The position numbers and the translations under genes are program-made. Shown here one piece after another: positions 26,308 through 35,529 of a stretch of 64,000 nt of DNA. The DNA comes from LMUY01 sp965199095 (GTDB lineage: Bacteria; Pseudomonadota; Alphaproteobacteria; Acetobacterales; Acetobacteraceae), in the NCBI GenBank assembly GCA_965199095.1, contig CBDAQM010000007.1, forward strand, positions 248,001 to 312,000, written 5' to 3'. The notes under the pieces are model-generated. The model did no database searches. It was given only the letters and a program-made list of their open reading frames with translations, and was not told the DNA's origin. Positions within the stretch are counted from its first letter, which is position 1; each line of letters opens with the position of its first letter.

Positions 26308-28661
26308 TGGATGTCCTTCCCAACGAGGGCACCGTCTCGGCCGACGCCCTGATCCTCGTCGCGGTGGCGGACACCGTGTTGTTGCCTGGCACCGTCATGC
26401 CCCTGGTCATCGGCCGTGCCGCTGCGGCCGCGGGCCTCCAGGAGGCGGCACGCACCGAGCAGCACGTCGCCATCGTGCTGGAGCGGCAGCCTTATGCGGA
26501 AGACCCGGACATGGAGGCACTTCACTCCATCGGCACCGAGGCGCGGCTGCTGCGCTACTTCACCGCGCGGGACGGCTCACATAATGCGATTGTGCTCGGG
26601 TTGGCGCGGATCAGGCTGCTGACAGTCTTGCATACTGCGCCGCACCCCGTCGTCACCGTACAGCGGACCCTTGAGCCCACCGAGCGCAGCCCGGAGATTG
26701 ACGCCAGGGCTCACCAATTGCGGCAGATGGGTACGGAGATCCTGGGGCTGATCGAACAGGCGCCCCCCGAGCTGATGGCCACGCTGCGCTCGGTCGAGCA
26801 GCCGGGTGCGCTTGCGGACTTCGTCACCGGGTTGCTCGATGTGGCTCCGGCGGAAAAGCAGGACGTGCTCGAGACGGTTGAACTGCTGCCCCGCCTCGAC
26901 CTGGTGATTACCAAGCTCGCCTACCGGCTCGAAGTGCTGCGGCTGTCGCACAACATCGGACAGCAGACCCGACAGGCGATGGAGGGTCGGCAGCGGGAGT
27001 TCATGCTGCGTGAACAGCTCAAGGCGATCCAGAAGGAGCTCGGCGATGCGGATGACGCCGAACCCGGCCTCGACGACCTGAAGCGCAAGTTGGACGAGGC
27101 CGGCATGCCGGAGGCGATCGCGGGCCAGGCCCGCCGCGAGCTTCGCCGCCTGGAACGGATGCCGGAGGGCGCCACGGAGTCAGGCATGGTGCGTACCTAC
27201 CTGGAATGGCTGACGGAGCTGCCATGGAGCATCGAGGCGGAGGCGCCGATCGACGTTGCAGCGGCGCGGCTCGTGCTCGACGAGGACCATTTCGATCTGG
27301 ACAAGATCAAGCGGCGCATCCTGGAATTTCTGGCCGTCCGTAAGCTTAATCCTGATGGCAAGGGCCCGATCTTGTGCTTCGTCGGGCCGCCCGGTGTGGG
27401 CAAGACCTCGCTCGGCCAATCCATCGCACGCGCTATCGGACGCAAATTCGTCCGCGTGAGCCTTGGCGGCGTGCATGACGAGGCGGAGATCCGCGGTCAC
27501 CGCCGCACCTATGTCGGCGCGCTGCCGGGCAACATCATCCAGGCGGTGCGGCGCGCCGGCGAGCGGAACTGCGTCATGATGCTGGACGAGATCGACAAGC
27601 TCGGCGCGGGCGGCTTCCAAGGCGACCCGGCCTCCGCCCTGCTGGAGGTGCTGGATCCGGAGCAGAACAACACGTTCCGTGACGCCTATCTGGGCGTGCC
27701 GTTCGACCTGAGCCGGGTGCTGTTCATCGCCACCGCCAATGTGCTGGACACCATTCCGGGCCCATTGCGAGACCGGATGGAGGTGGTGCGGCTATCGGGA
27801 TACACAGCCGACGAGAAGGTCGCCATCGCACGCGGCCACCTGATCCCGCGCCAGTTGCTTCAGAACGGCCTGCCGGACGGCACGGCAACGTTCGACGATG
27901 CCGGGCTGAACCTCGTGATTGACGGCTACACGCGGGAAGCCGGGGTTCGCAACCTGGAGCGCGAGATCGGCGCGGTGTTCCGCAACGTCGCCGTCCGTGT
28001 GGCCGAAGGCACTGCGTCCCATGTGGCCATCGATGCCGACGAGGTCTCCCGCATCCTCGGGCCTTTGCGGTTCGACGCGGACGTGGCGCAGCATGCGTCG
28101 ATGCCTGGCGTCGCCACCGGGCTGGCCTGGACGCCAGTGGGTGGCGATATCCTGTTCATCGAAGCCAGCCGCATGCCCGGCAGTGGCAAGCTGATCCTGA
28201 CCGGGCAGCTCGGCGACGTGATGAAGGAGAGTGCCCAAGCGGCGCTGAGCCTGCTCAAGACGCGCGCCCGCTCGGTTGGGATCGATGCCGATCTCTTCGC
28301 GACGAGTGACCTGCACGTGCACGTCCCGGCCGGCGCGACACCGAAGGACGGGCCGTCGGCCGGCGTGGCGATGTTCGTCGCACTGAGTTCGCTGATGACC
28401 GGCCGAGCCGTGCCGCCGACCACGGCGATGACGGGGGAGATCAGCCTGCGCGGGTTGGTTTTGCCCGTGGGCGGCATCCGCGAGAAGGTCATCGCAGCAG
28501 CGCGCGCCGGCATCGACACAGTGCTGCTGCCAGCGCGCAACCGTCGCGACTACGACGACATCCCGCCGGGCGCCCGGGACCGGCTGCGCTTCGTCTGGCT
28601 TGATACCGTGGACGACGCAGTGGCGGCAAGCATCGGGGCGGCCACTGTTGAGCTAGCCTGA
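26307..28661 (+). CDS. lon: ATP-dependent protease Lon (LonA)
   Basis: The 784-residue protein has the full LonA layout: an N-terminal substrate domain (LILVAVADTVLLPGTVMPLV), a coiled-coil linker with REFMLREQLKAIQKELGD, the AAA+ module (Walker A FVGPPGVGKTSLG near residue 360, Walker B NCVMMLDEIDKLG) and the protease domain with catalytic Ser in PKDGPSAGVAM near residue 683 and Lys in RGLVLPVGGIREKVIAA. The start overlaps the hsp20 stop by one base. The N-terminal sequence is divergent and the location accessory, so it may be an additional, stress-specific Lon. Confidence 0.95.
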   Translation: MDVLPNEGTVSADALILVAVADTVLLPGTVMPLVIGRAAAAAGLQEAARTEQHVAIVLERQPYAEDPDMEALHSIGTEARLLRYFTARDGSHNAIVLGLARIRLLTVLHTAPHPVVTVQRTLEPTERSPEIDARAHQLRQMGTEILGLIEQAPPELMATLRSVEQPGALADFVTGLLDVAPAEKQDVLETVELLPRLDLVITKLAYRLEVLRLSHNIGQQTRQAMEGRQREFMLREQLKAIQKELGDADDAEPGLDDLKRKLDEAGMPEAIAGQARRELRRLERMPEGATESGMVRTYLEWLTELPWSIEAEAPIDVAAARLVLDEDHFDLDKIKRRILEFLAVRKLNPDGKGPILCFVGPPGVGKTSLGQSIARAIGRKFVRVSLGGVHDEAEIRGHRRTYVGALPGNIIQAVRRAGERNCVMMLDEIDKLGAGGFQGDPASALLEVLDPEQNNTFRDAYLGVPFDLSRVLFIATANVLDTIPGPLRDRMEVVRLSGYTADEKVAIARGHLIPRQLLQNGLPDGTATFDDAGLNLVIDGYTREAGVRNLEREIGAVFRNVAVRVAEGTASHVAIDADEVSRILGPLRFDADVAQHASMPGVATGLAWTPVGGDILFIEASRMPGSGKLILTGQLGDVMKESAQAALSLLKTRARSVGIDADLFATSDLHVHVPAGATPKDGPSAGVAMFVALSSLMTGRAVPPTTAMTGEISLRGLVLPVGGIREKVIAAARAGIDTVLLPARNRRDYDDIPPGARDRLRFVWLDTVDDAVAASIGAATVELA

Positions 28662-28700
28662 CAGTTCGGCCAGACTGTTGCTGCCACCTGCGGCCACTCT

Positions 28701-30509
28701 TAGGGCTTGTTCGACATCAATCGAATCGATTGGCGGCATCGAACAAGTAAGAGGGGCAAAAGTGTGGGTAAGCCTCATTTTTTCCTTGCGCCGATTCGCC
28801 GCCGTCGAGTCTTTGCATCATGTGCCGCCACCCTCCACCCTTTCGACGCTGAGCCGTCCAGATCTTGAAGCTCTGCTGGTCGAACTGTACGGCGAGGTAG
28901 CTGCGCTGAAGCAGGCCGTGGCTGAACTGCGCGAAGAGAACGCGCGGTTGAAAGGCCTCAAAGGCCGCCCGACCATTAAACCGAGCGGCATGGACAAAGG
29001 CGCCGCGCCAATCAAACCCGCCAAGGATGAGAAGCGTCCTGCCCGAGGTAAGGTCACCCCACGGGTCCACGTCGAAGACGAAGTGATCCAGGTCGAAATC
29101 CCGGCCGGCTCGATTTTCAAAGGCCATGAGCCTTTTCTGGTCCAGGACCTTGTGATTTCAGCCAAGGCGACCTGTTACCTGCGAGAACGCTGGATAACGC
29201 CGGACGGCCGGACGATCCTGGCGCCCTTGCCGCAGGGTATCCAAGGCCATTTTGGCCCGGAATTGCGTAGGTTCGTGCTGGTGCAATATCATCAGGGTCA
29301 GTCGACGATGCCCCGGCTGCTCGCCCTGTTGCGATCGGTGGGGATTTCGATCTCCAAGCGGCAGTTGGTTCGACTGTTGAATGAGAACCACGAGGCGTTT
29401 CTCGCCGAAGCCCAGGATGTTCTGCGCGCAGGGTTAGAGACATCGTCATGGGTCAGCGTGGACGACACCGGCGCGCGCCACGCCGGCAAGAACGGCTTCT
29501 GCACGCAGATCGGCAATGAGTGGTTCACCTGGTTCCGCACCCGTTCCTCGAAAAGCCGGCTAAATTTCCTCGACCTGCTGCGCGCCGGACATACCGATTA
29601 CGTGCTCAATGATGCGGCTTACGCCTATATGCGCGAGCATGGCTTGCCGGCCGCGTCGATCACCCTTCTGGCGACGGGGCCACAGACGTGGTTTGCTGAT
29701 GAGGCCGCGTGGCTGGCGCATCTCGACCAGCTCGGCTTGTCCGGGTTGAAGGTCACGCCGGACCCAGTTCAGGTCGCCACCGAAGCGACGTTGTGGGGTA
29801 GCGTTCAGGCGCATGAATTTCTGTGCGACGCAGTGATCCTGAGTGATGACGCCGGGCAGTTCAACGTCAGTCGGCACGCGCTGTGCTGGGTACACGCCGA
29901 ACGGCTGGTGCATAAGCTGGACACCTTCAACGACGAGCATCGCGCCGCCCAGACGCGGGTTCGTGGCAAGATTTGGGACTTTTACGCCGACCTCAAGGCC
30001 TACCAACTGAAGCCGAACAATCGGCGGGCTCGGGCGTTACGGGCCCGCTTCGACCGCATTTTCCTCGGCCGCACCGGATTCGTGACGCTGGACCGCCTGC
30101 TTGCGCGGCTGCACGCCAATAAGGCCGAACTGTTGATGGTGCTGGAACGGCCGCAAATTCCGCTCCACACCAACGGGTCAGAAAACGACATCCGCTGTCA
30201 CGTCACACGACGCAAGATCAGCGCCGGAACTCGCAGCGAGGTCGGACGGGATTGCCGCGACGCGTTCCTGAGCCTGGCCAAGACATGCGACAAACTGGGT
30301 ATCGCCGTATGGGACTATCTGGGCAGCAGGCTCAAAGTGGTGGGGGCAGCGATCATTCAACCGCTCGACCACTACGTCAGAGCGCAATGCCGACCCGCAT
30401 GACAGGCCGACGCGCAAACTGCTCTCGGCTACCCATTCATCTCGGGCGTTCGCAGCAATCAGTACAGGCGTGCCCACACTTTTGCCCCTCTTACCTCGAA
30501 CAAGCCCTA
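28701..30509 (+). mobile_element. IS66-like insertion element
   Basis: The element is bounded by inverted ends: TAGGGCTTGTTCGA at 28701, with GTAAGAGGGGCAAAAGTGTG further in, and the mirror image CACACTTTTGCCCCTCTTAC then TCGAACAAGCCCTA ending at 30509. The left end carries about 32 extra bases between the two IR blocks (CATCAATCGAATCGATTGGC...), absent on the right. It carries only the large transposase gene, and I see no clear target duplication. Confidence 0.8.
28822..30402 (+). CDS. IS66-family transposase (TnpC-like)
   Basis: The open frame spans 28678-30402; a GTG at 28822 gives a family-like start VPPPSTLSTLSRPDLEALLV. A leucine-zipper/coiled-coil region (LVELYGEVAALKQAVAELRE) is followed by the IS66 core: WVSVDDTGARHAGKNGFCTQ with the first catalytic Asp, DAVILSDDAGQFNVSRHALC with the second, and HTNGSENDIRCHVTRRKISA with the catalytic Glu. 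It looks intact. No tnpA or tnpB genes accompany it, as in the simplified IS66 subgroup. Confidence 0.88.
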   Translation: MPPPSTLSTLSRPDLEALLVELYGEVAALKQAVAELREENARLKGLKGRPTIKPSGMDKGAAPIKPAKDEKRPARGKVTPRVHVEDEVIQVEIPAGSIFKGHEPFLVQDLVISAKATCYLRERWITPDGRTILAPLPQGIQGHFGPELRRFVLVQYHQGQSTMPRLLALLRSVGISISKRQLVRLLNENHEAFLAEAQDVLRAGLETSSWVSVDDTGARHAGKNGFCTQIGNEWFTWFRTRSSKSRLNFLDLLRAGHTDYVLNDAAYAYMREHGLPAASITLLATGPQTWFADEAAWLAHLDQLGLSGLKVTPDPVQVATEATLWGSVQAHEFLCDAVILSDDAGQFNVSRHALCWVHAERLVHKLDTFNDEHRAAQTRVRGKIWDFYADLKAYQLKPNNRRARALRARFDRIFLGRTGFVTLDRLLARLHANKAELLMVLERPQIPLHTNGSENDIRCHVTRRKISAGTRSEVGRDCRDAFLSLAKTCDKLGIAVWDYLGSRLKVVGAAIIQPLDHYVRAQCRPA

Positions 30510-30589
30510 ACCCTTTGTTTCAGCGGCAGCTTTGTCGGCGTGCCGACGCACTTATTTGCCAACGCTGCCTTAGCTTGGCTTTCCGCAAT

Positions 30590-31984
30590 TTAGGCGGCGA
30601 GACAAAGCGTCAGAAAGAGTCGATTTAGCAAGCCTGCGGTAATTGTCACGGTCTCACCCTGCTGCCGGGACATGGAGAAATTCGGCGGCGCCCACAACAC
30701 ACGTCGGACGGCGGCGATCGCGTCGCTGAATGTCGGCTCTTGCTTGCGATACCACGCGGCGGCGTTCGGGCGCAGCACAGTTGCGTTGTCGCGCGCCAGG
30801 TCATCGGCCCACACGGTGATCAGCGAGAACAGCCCCAGTAATGCTGGGGTCGTCCGCAGGATGGCCAGATCGGACCACTGCCGCTGCGTCTCCACGCCGA
30901 GATGGGCGCGCACTTCCTGGAACGTGGTCTCAACGCGCCAGCGTGATACGAACCAGCCCAGGATGGTCGCCGGTTGCGCATCGAGGTCGGTGCTAAGAAA
31001 CGCGGCAGGCTCATGTTCGCCGGTTGGGTCGCGAACCAGCACCCAGCGGATCGGCACGGGTGCGGTTCCAGCGTGATACCAAAGCGCTGTGCCAGTCGCG
31101 ACCAGTAGCTTGCGCTGCTGGGCGTTATACCATTGAGAGACAACCACGCTCGTCCAGACCGTCTTCTTGTTCTTCAGCACCGCATTCAGCTTCGGCAAGG
31201 CGCGGCCCTTCAACGGCGTTCGGCCGCGTTGACCTGGTCGGCGTTTGGGCGCTGGACGGAACAGGTTGGCGTCCAGCCGCAAGCGCGTGATCATGCAGAC
31301 ATGGCCACGCACAGCAGCCAGTAGATCAAGGGCAGCGAAGCCGGTGTCGCCGACAAAGATCAGACGGCGGTTTGGCAACCAGCGTTTGGTTTGCAGGATC
31401 GCCTGGCGTGCCCAGGTCGTCAGGGTCTTATGGCGCTTGCCGTTGGCCTCGCTCCAGCGCGCGGACGGAGCGAGGACGGTTAGGAATGGCAAGGACCAGG
31501 TTCTCCCCGCCCAGGGGATCGGCACCGCGATCATCAGCGACAACCAGCGCAGGCCACTGGTCTTGACGAACTGCCCCTTGGAGGAGCGGACCGGGTCACG
31601 ATAGATACCACGGGCTTTGATGCGTGCGCCCCAGCGGCGCTCGATGGTATCATCAATGCCGATCACCACGTCGCCGTTCGGCAGCAGCCGCTCAATAATA
31701 TAGAGCAACAACCGCCGCGCGACGGCACGCCCATCCCAACGTGCCCGGCTGAGGACTTCGTGGTAGCGACGGAAGTGCCGGTCATCTGCCAATCTCATGA
31801 CGCGCAGCACCTGGGTGACGGTGCGCTTGCCGGGCGCCAGCACTGCGCCCGCCACCAGAACCAGCACGCGGTTCCATACCGGGGCGGTGAAGCAGGGGCG
31901 GAACACCGCCAGCCAAGTGGCCAGGATCGGTGGAACCAATTGCGAGTCGAGCGCCGGTGCGGCGCCGGGATGGTGCGATGCCAT
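30590..31984 (-). CDS. DDE transposase (DDE_5 / IS701-like) of the 1810-bp IS
   Basis: The open frame could start at GTG 32059 (489 residues), but ATG 31984 (MASHHPGAAP) gives a more usual start. The first catalytic region GDVVIGIDDTIERRWGARI, the second RRLIFVGDTGFAALDLLAAV, and the Glu region GWFVSRWRVETTFQEVRAHL are all present, so the enzyme looks active. It differs from the other full copy at only a few residues. Family assignment within the DDE_5 group is from motif resemblance. Confidence 0.85.
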   Translation of the reverse strand: MASHHPGAAPALDSQLVPPILATWLAVFRPCFTAPVWNRVLVLVAGAVLAPGKRTVTQVLRVMRLADDRHFRRYHEVLSRARWDGRAVARRLLLYIIERLLPNGDVVIGIDDTIERRWGARIKARGIYRDPVRSSKGQFVKTSGLRWLSLMIAVPIPWAGRTWSLPFLTVLAPSARWSEANGKRHKTLTTWARQAILQTKRWLPNRRLIFVGDTGFAALDLLAAVRGHVCMITRLRLDANLFRPAPKRRPGQRGRTPLKGRALPKLNAVLKNKKTVWTSVVVSQWYNAQQRKLLVATGTALWYHAGTAPVPIRWVLVRDPTGEHEPAAFLSTDLDAQPATILGWFVSRWRVETTFQEVRAHLGVETQRQWSDLAILRTTPALLGLFSLITVWADDLARDNATVLRPNAAAWYRKQEPTFSDAIAAVRRVLWAPPNFSMSRQQGETVTITAGLLNRLFLTLCLAA

Positions 31985-32067
31985 CGCAGTCGTAGAATCG
32001 AAGGGACACCGCGCCGCAAGAGTCCCCGCGAGACATTCGGCAGCCCGGTGAATTACCATCGACCATC

Positions 32068-32349
32068 ATGACCGATCCGATCATTCAGCGTATCGAGAGC
32101 TTCCGATGCCGTCGTGGGCAACTGGCCGCCGAACGCCGCAACCGCGGCTACACACTCTATCGTGCCGCCTCAGGGACGCCGGTCGCGCGCCTACGCCCGA
32201 CCGGGCAGAACGATCGCGTCGAGGTGCTCTACTGGTCGCTTTGGAAGGAGCGCTGGACTAACGCAGGGCCGTTCGGGCGAACCATACTGCCCATCGACGA
32301 CGCCCTTCAGTTCATCGCGTCAGAGGATATCTTCTGGGCAGCGAGGTAG
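32068..32349 (+). CDS. IS passenger protein, 93 residues, unknown function
   Basis: MTDPIIQRIESFRCRRGQLA continues with a compact basic domain: TLYRAASGTPVARLRPTGQN, EVLYWSLWKERWTNAGPFG and ILPIDDALQFIASEDIFWAA. It reads divergently from the transposase inside the same IS and is preserved (one or two substitutions) in the second full copy, so it is a genuine passenger gene. I do not recognise the family; a DNA-binding or regulatory role is only a guess. Confidence 0.6.
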   Translation: MTDPIIQRIESFRCRRGQLAAERRNRGYTLYRAASGTPVARLRPTGQNDRVEVLYWSLWKERWTNAGPFGRTILPIDDALQFIASEDIFWAAR

Positions 32350-32400
32350 CCGCAGCGGCAATTCAAAAATGCGGAAAGTCAAGCTGAGAAGGTAGGTGGC

Positions 32401-33683
32401 CCAAGGCTGTTCAACCCTAGAGATTAGCCATCTGCGACAGCGCCTCGAATCCGCCAAGAGCGGCGCGATATCGATCCTGGCTGAGGGTGGCGGTCTGATT
32501 GGCCTTGAGGATATTGAACCCGAAGCTGCGCAATCTAGCGAATACGCCTGGGTTGCATCGTATCCGTGAACGGTCCTCGCCGAGGGTGACGTCGCGGGTG
32601 TAGTGGGAGGTTGTCTCGATGCGCCAATGGGCGCGGATGGCGTCTGCCGCTTGGGCGGCGGGAAGCGGTTGATTGGAGACGTAGAAGGCAACTTCGCAGG
32701 TTCTGTCGAACAGCCCGGTCTTGGCGTTGCGCGTGTAGACGACACGCTCGACGCGGATAATGGCGCGGACATGATCCTGCCAGTCGGTGCCTTCGAAGTT
32801 TTGGGCGGGATCGAAGACCGTGACAGTGCGGTTTTCGTAGCGGTTGCGGCCTTTGTCATGGCTTTTGTAGGTGTTGAGCGGCTTTGCCGTATCGGCGATG
32901 GCGGTGATCGTCTGAAGCAGGGTCGGCTGGTTGCCCTTGACCTGTATGATCAGAGCGATGCCGGCCTGTTTGGCGACTTCGAAGTGTTTTTTTGACAGTG
33001 GAGCGCATCGAGCGTGACGAGGGTGCCGGCAGGGACCCCGAGCTCGGCGAGCAGCGTCTGGGCTGCGGGGATTTCATTGGATTTTCCGGCAATGCCGATG
33101 TGGCCAAAACCAAGGACGTGTCGGTGGCGAAAGCGCTCAGCACTTGCGCAGCAAGGCGATCGTTGAAATTGTCGAAGCTGCCGCGAAGCGTCTTGCCGTC
33201 GAGCGCAATGCTGCGTGGCCCCGGTTGCGTGCACGCAGCCTGCAGCCGGGCAGCGTGTTGGCGGAACGCGGCTTCGACATCGGCAGGCGCAAGACCTTGG
33301 AGGATATAGCGAATGGCGGTGTGGGCCGGCGCCCGGCGCCATGCGAGACCGAACGCGGCATTCAGTTTGGACCGATGCACGTCGATGAAGGTGACGATAC
33401 CGCGATAGGAGTTGCAGCCGGTCACGATTGCCAGAATGGAGAAGAGCAACACGTGGGGCAGCTTGTATTTTTGTCCCTGCCCGCGACGGGGATCGGGAAC
33501 CTTTGACAGCATGGAGAGCAACGGCGCGAACTGGGACATGGCAACCTCACATTCGGTTGGCGCCCCAGGAGTCAGACATATTGTGATTCGGGAATCCTGT
33601 TTCTTATCAGACAGTCATTTCCCAGCGCAGGTGTGGCAAATCAGACTCAGCCGAACCTTCCCGCCAGGATTGAACAGCCTTGG
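32401..33683 (-). mobile_element. ISAs1-family element with 8-bp target duplication
   Basis: Inverted ends CCAAGGCTGTTCAA (32401-32414) and TTGAACAGCCTTGG (33670-33683) enclose a degenerate ISAs1 transposase. The identical octamer TAGGTGGC lies immediately outside both ends (32393-32400 and 33684-33691), a target-site duplication typical of the family. It inserted between the 1810-bp IS and the FixJ-like box of the malic enzyme gene. Confidence 0.9.
32417..33539 (-). pseudogene. ISAs1-family transposase with two frameshifts
   Basis: The first frame (start 33539) encodes FAPLLSMLSKVPDPRRGQGQ and PRSIALDGKTLRGSFDNFND, the ISAs1 signature. Near 33100 it shifts to a frame with GHIGIAGKSNEIPAAQTLLA and LGVPAGTLVTLDALHCQKN. 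At the A7 run (32984-32990 region) it shifts again to the frame ending ALSQMANL* at 32417. Both steps fit single-base deletions, the second in a homopolymer. Probably inactive. Confidence 0.85.
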
Positions 33684-33693
33684 TAGGTGGCCA

Positions 33694-33711
33694 TAGGTAG
33701 TTTCCGAACCT
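33694..33711 (+). promoter_or_regulatory. FixJ-like box upstream of malic enzyme
   Basis: TAGGTAGTTTCCGAACCT ends 119 bp before the malic enzyme ATG. It begins 3 bp after the ISAs1 target duplication, so the IS removed any upstream context but left the box intact. Confidence 0.75.
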
Positions 33712-33830
33712 ATCGCCACAATCTCACTGGCTTTAGCTGTGCCGATCAAGTTGGAAGCTGGCCCACGCGTCCAGACCTCCGGTCGCAGGATGACCTGCAT
33801 CCATCTTTTCCAATTAAGGACAGTCCAACA

Positions 33831-35504
33831 ATGGATCACGCGTTTCCGGCTACAATGGATGCCACAGGTGTCAACCTGCTGAACGACCACGTTCATAACC
33901 ATGGCACTGCGTTCTCCAACGAGGAGCGTTCCAGGTTCAAACTCGAAGGCCTGCTTCCTCACGCCGTCGAACCACTGGCACGACAGGCCGAGCGCGTCTC
34001 GATGCAACTCGACACGAAGACGAGCGACCTCGACCGCTACGTGTACCTGATCGAGCTTTGTGACCGCAATGAGACGCTGTTCTACGCCGTGGTGATGGCG
34101 GACCCGGCCCGCTTCATTCCGATCCTGTATGATCCCACCATAGCGGAAGCCTGCCTCAAGTTCGGCCATATCTACCGCCGGGCAAGCGGGATGTACATCA
34201 CGCGCGACATGAAGGGCCGGATGGCCGACGTGCTGCGGAACTGGCCCGTGGCCGACGTGCGGGCCGTCTGCGTGTCCACCGGGGGGCGCATCCTCGGGCT
34301 CGGCGATATCGGCGCCAACGGCATGGGCATTCCGATCGGCAAGCTTCAGCTCTACACGGCCTGTGCCGGCGTGCCGCCCGAGAGCCTGCTGCCCGTGCTG
34401 TTCGACATCGGCACGACCAACGCCGTCCTGCGCGCGGATCCGCTCTATCTGGGAATCCGCGATGCGCCCCCGCCCGAGCACGAGGTCGACGCCCTCGTCG
34501 AAGAATTCGTGCAGGCGGTGCAGACCGTGTTCCCGGCTTGCCTGATCCACTTCGAGGATTGGAAGGGCACGGATGCGCTGCGCATCCTCGATCGCTACAA
34601 GGACAAGATTCTTTGCCACGACGATGACATCCAGGGCACCGGCGCGATCGTGCTCGCCGGCCTCACGACGGCGTTGGAGATCATCGACGCGCCCCTGACG
34701 AGCCAGCGCGTCCTGTTCCTTGGCGCCGGGTCCGCGGCGATCGGGATTGCCGGCCTCATCATCGCGGCGATGAAGGTCGGCGGGCTGTCCGACGCAGATG
34801 CGCACAAACGGATCATGATGTTCGACACGCAAGGTGCCGTCGTGACAGACCGCCCGGGCCTGCCACTGCACAAGGCGCCGTTCGCGCAGACGATGCCGGC
34901 CAGCAAGCGGTTCGATCATCGCGACCTGGCGAGCGAAGGCCCCGAGGTGGTGGCCGCCATCGAGGCGTTCAAGCCGACGATCCTGATCGGCGTGAGCACG
35001 AAGCAGGGATTGTTCACGCAGCCTGCCGTGGAGGCGATGAGCCGGCTCAACAAGCAACCGGTCATCTTCTCGCTGTCCAATCCGACCGAAAAGACCGAAT
35101 GCCTCTCAACGGAAGCCTACACCTGGTCCGGCGGGCGGGCGCTGTATGCGGCCGGCGTCCAGTTCGACAACGTGACCATCGGTGACAAGACCTTCCACCC
35201 AGGCCAGGCGAACAACTTCTATATCTATCCGGCGATCGGGCTCGCGGTGTACGTCGCCCGGCCGAAACTGTTGACCGATGAATGCTTCGTTGTCGCAGCG
35301 CAGGCGACCGCCGACCAAGTGGACGACGAGCAGCGTGCCGCAGGCCGGCTGTTCCCCAGCCAGTCGAACATCCTGGAAACGGAGGTCACGACAGCGGTTC
35401 GCGTCGTGGAGTTCATGTTCGACCAGGGCCTGGCCCAGGTCGAACGCCCAAGCGACATCCGCGCCTGGATCGAGTCACAGCTCTACGTCCCGAAATACGC
35501 GTAG
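33831..35504 (+). CDS. maeA: NAD-dependent malic enzyme
   Basis: Oxidative decarboxylation of malate to pyruvate, CO2 and NADH. ATG 33831, behind AAGGA, gives 557 residues, the usual size of the NAD-type bacterial/eukaryotic malic enzymes. Signatures include GTAFSNEERSRFKLEGLLP, YDPTIAEACLKFGHIYRR, the malic motif RILGLGDIGANGMGIPIGKL, the metal/substrate segment FEDWKGTDALRIL and CHDDDIQGTGAIVLAGL, the NAD Rossmann loop VLFLGAGSAAIGIAGL, and PVIFSLSNPTEKTECL. It leads a cassette with a proton ATPase and an AEC carrier. Confidence 0.95.
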   Translation: MDHAFPATMDATGVNLLNDHVHNHGTAFSNEERSRFKLEGLLPHAVEPLARQAERVSMQLDTKTSDLDRYVYLIELCDRNETLFYAVVMADPARFIPILYDPTIAEACLKFGHIYRRASGMYITRDMKGRMADVLRNWPVADVRAVCVSTGGRILGLGDIGANGMGIPIGKLQLYTACAGVPPESLLPVLFDIGTTNAVLRADPLYLGIRDAPPPEHEVDALVEEFVQAVQTVFPACLIHFEDWKGTDALRILDRYKDKILCHDDDIQGTGAIVLAGLTTALEIIDAPLTSQRVLFLGAGSAAIGIAGLIIAAMKVGGLSDADAHKRIMMFDTQGAVVTDRPGLPLHKAPFAQTMPASKRFDHRDLASEGPEVVAAIEAFKPTILIGVSTKQGLFTQPAVEAMSRLNKQPVIFSLSNPTEKTECLSTEAYTWSGGRALYAAGVQFDNVTIGDKTFHPGQANNFYIYPAIGLAVYVARPKLLTDECFVVAAQATADQVDDEQRAAGRLFPSQSNILETEVTTAVRVVEFMFDQGLAQVERPSDIRAWIESQLYVPKYA

Positions 35505-35529
35505 CTGACAGTGGCCTTCAGAAAACAAC

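Larger units (their letters stand above)
30574..32383 (-). mobile_element. Complete 1810-bp IS, copy 2 (inverted)
   Basis: Ends are CTTGGCTTTCCGCAATTT (left) and the inverse of CTTGACTTTCCGCATTTTT (right). Length is exactly 1810 bp, identical to the copy at 39019-40828 and almost identical in sequence. Flanks are CTTAG (30569-30573) and CTGAG (32384-32388). It carries a minus-strand transposase and a divergent 93-residue passenger gene. Confidence 0.9.
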
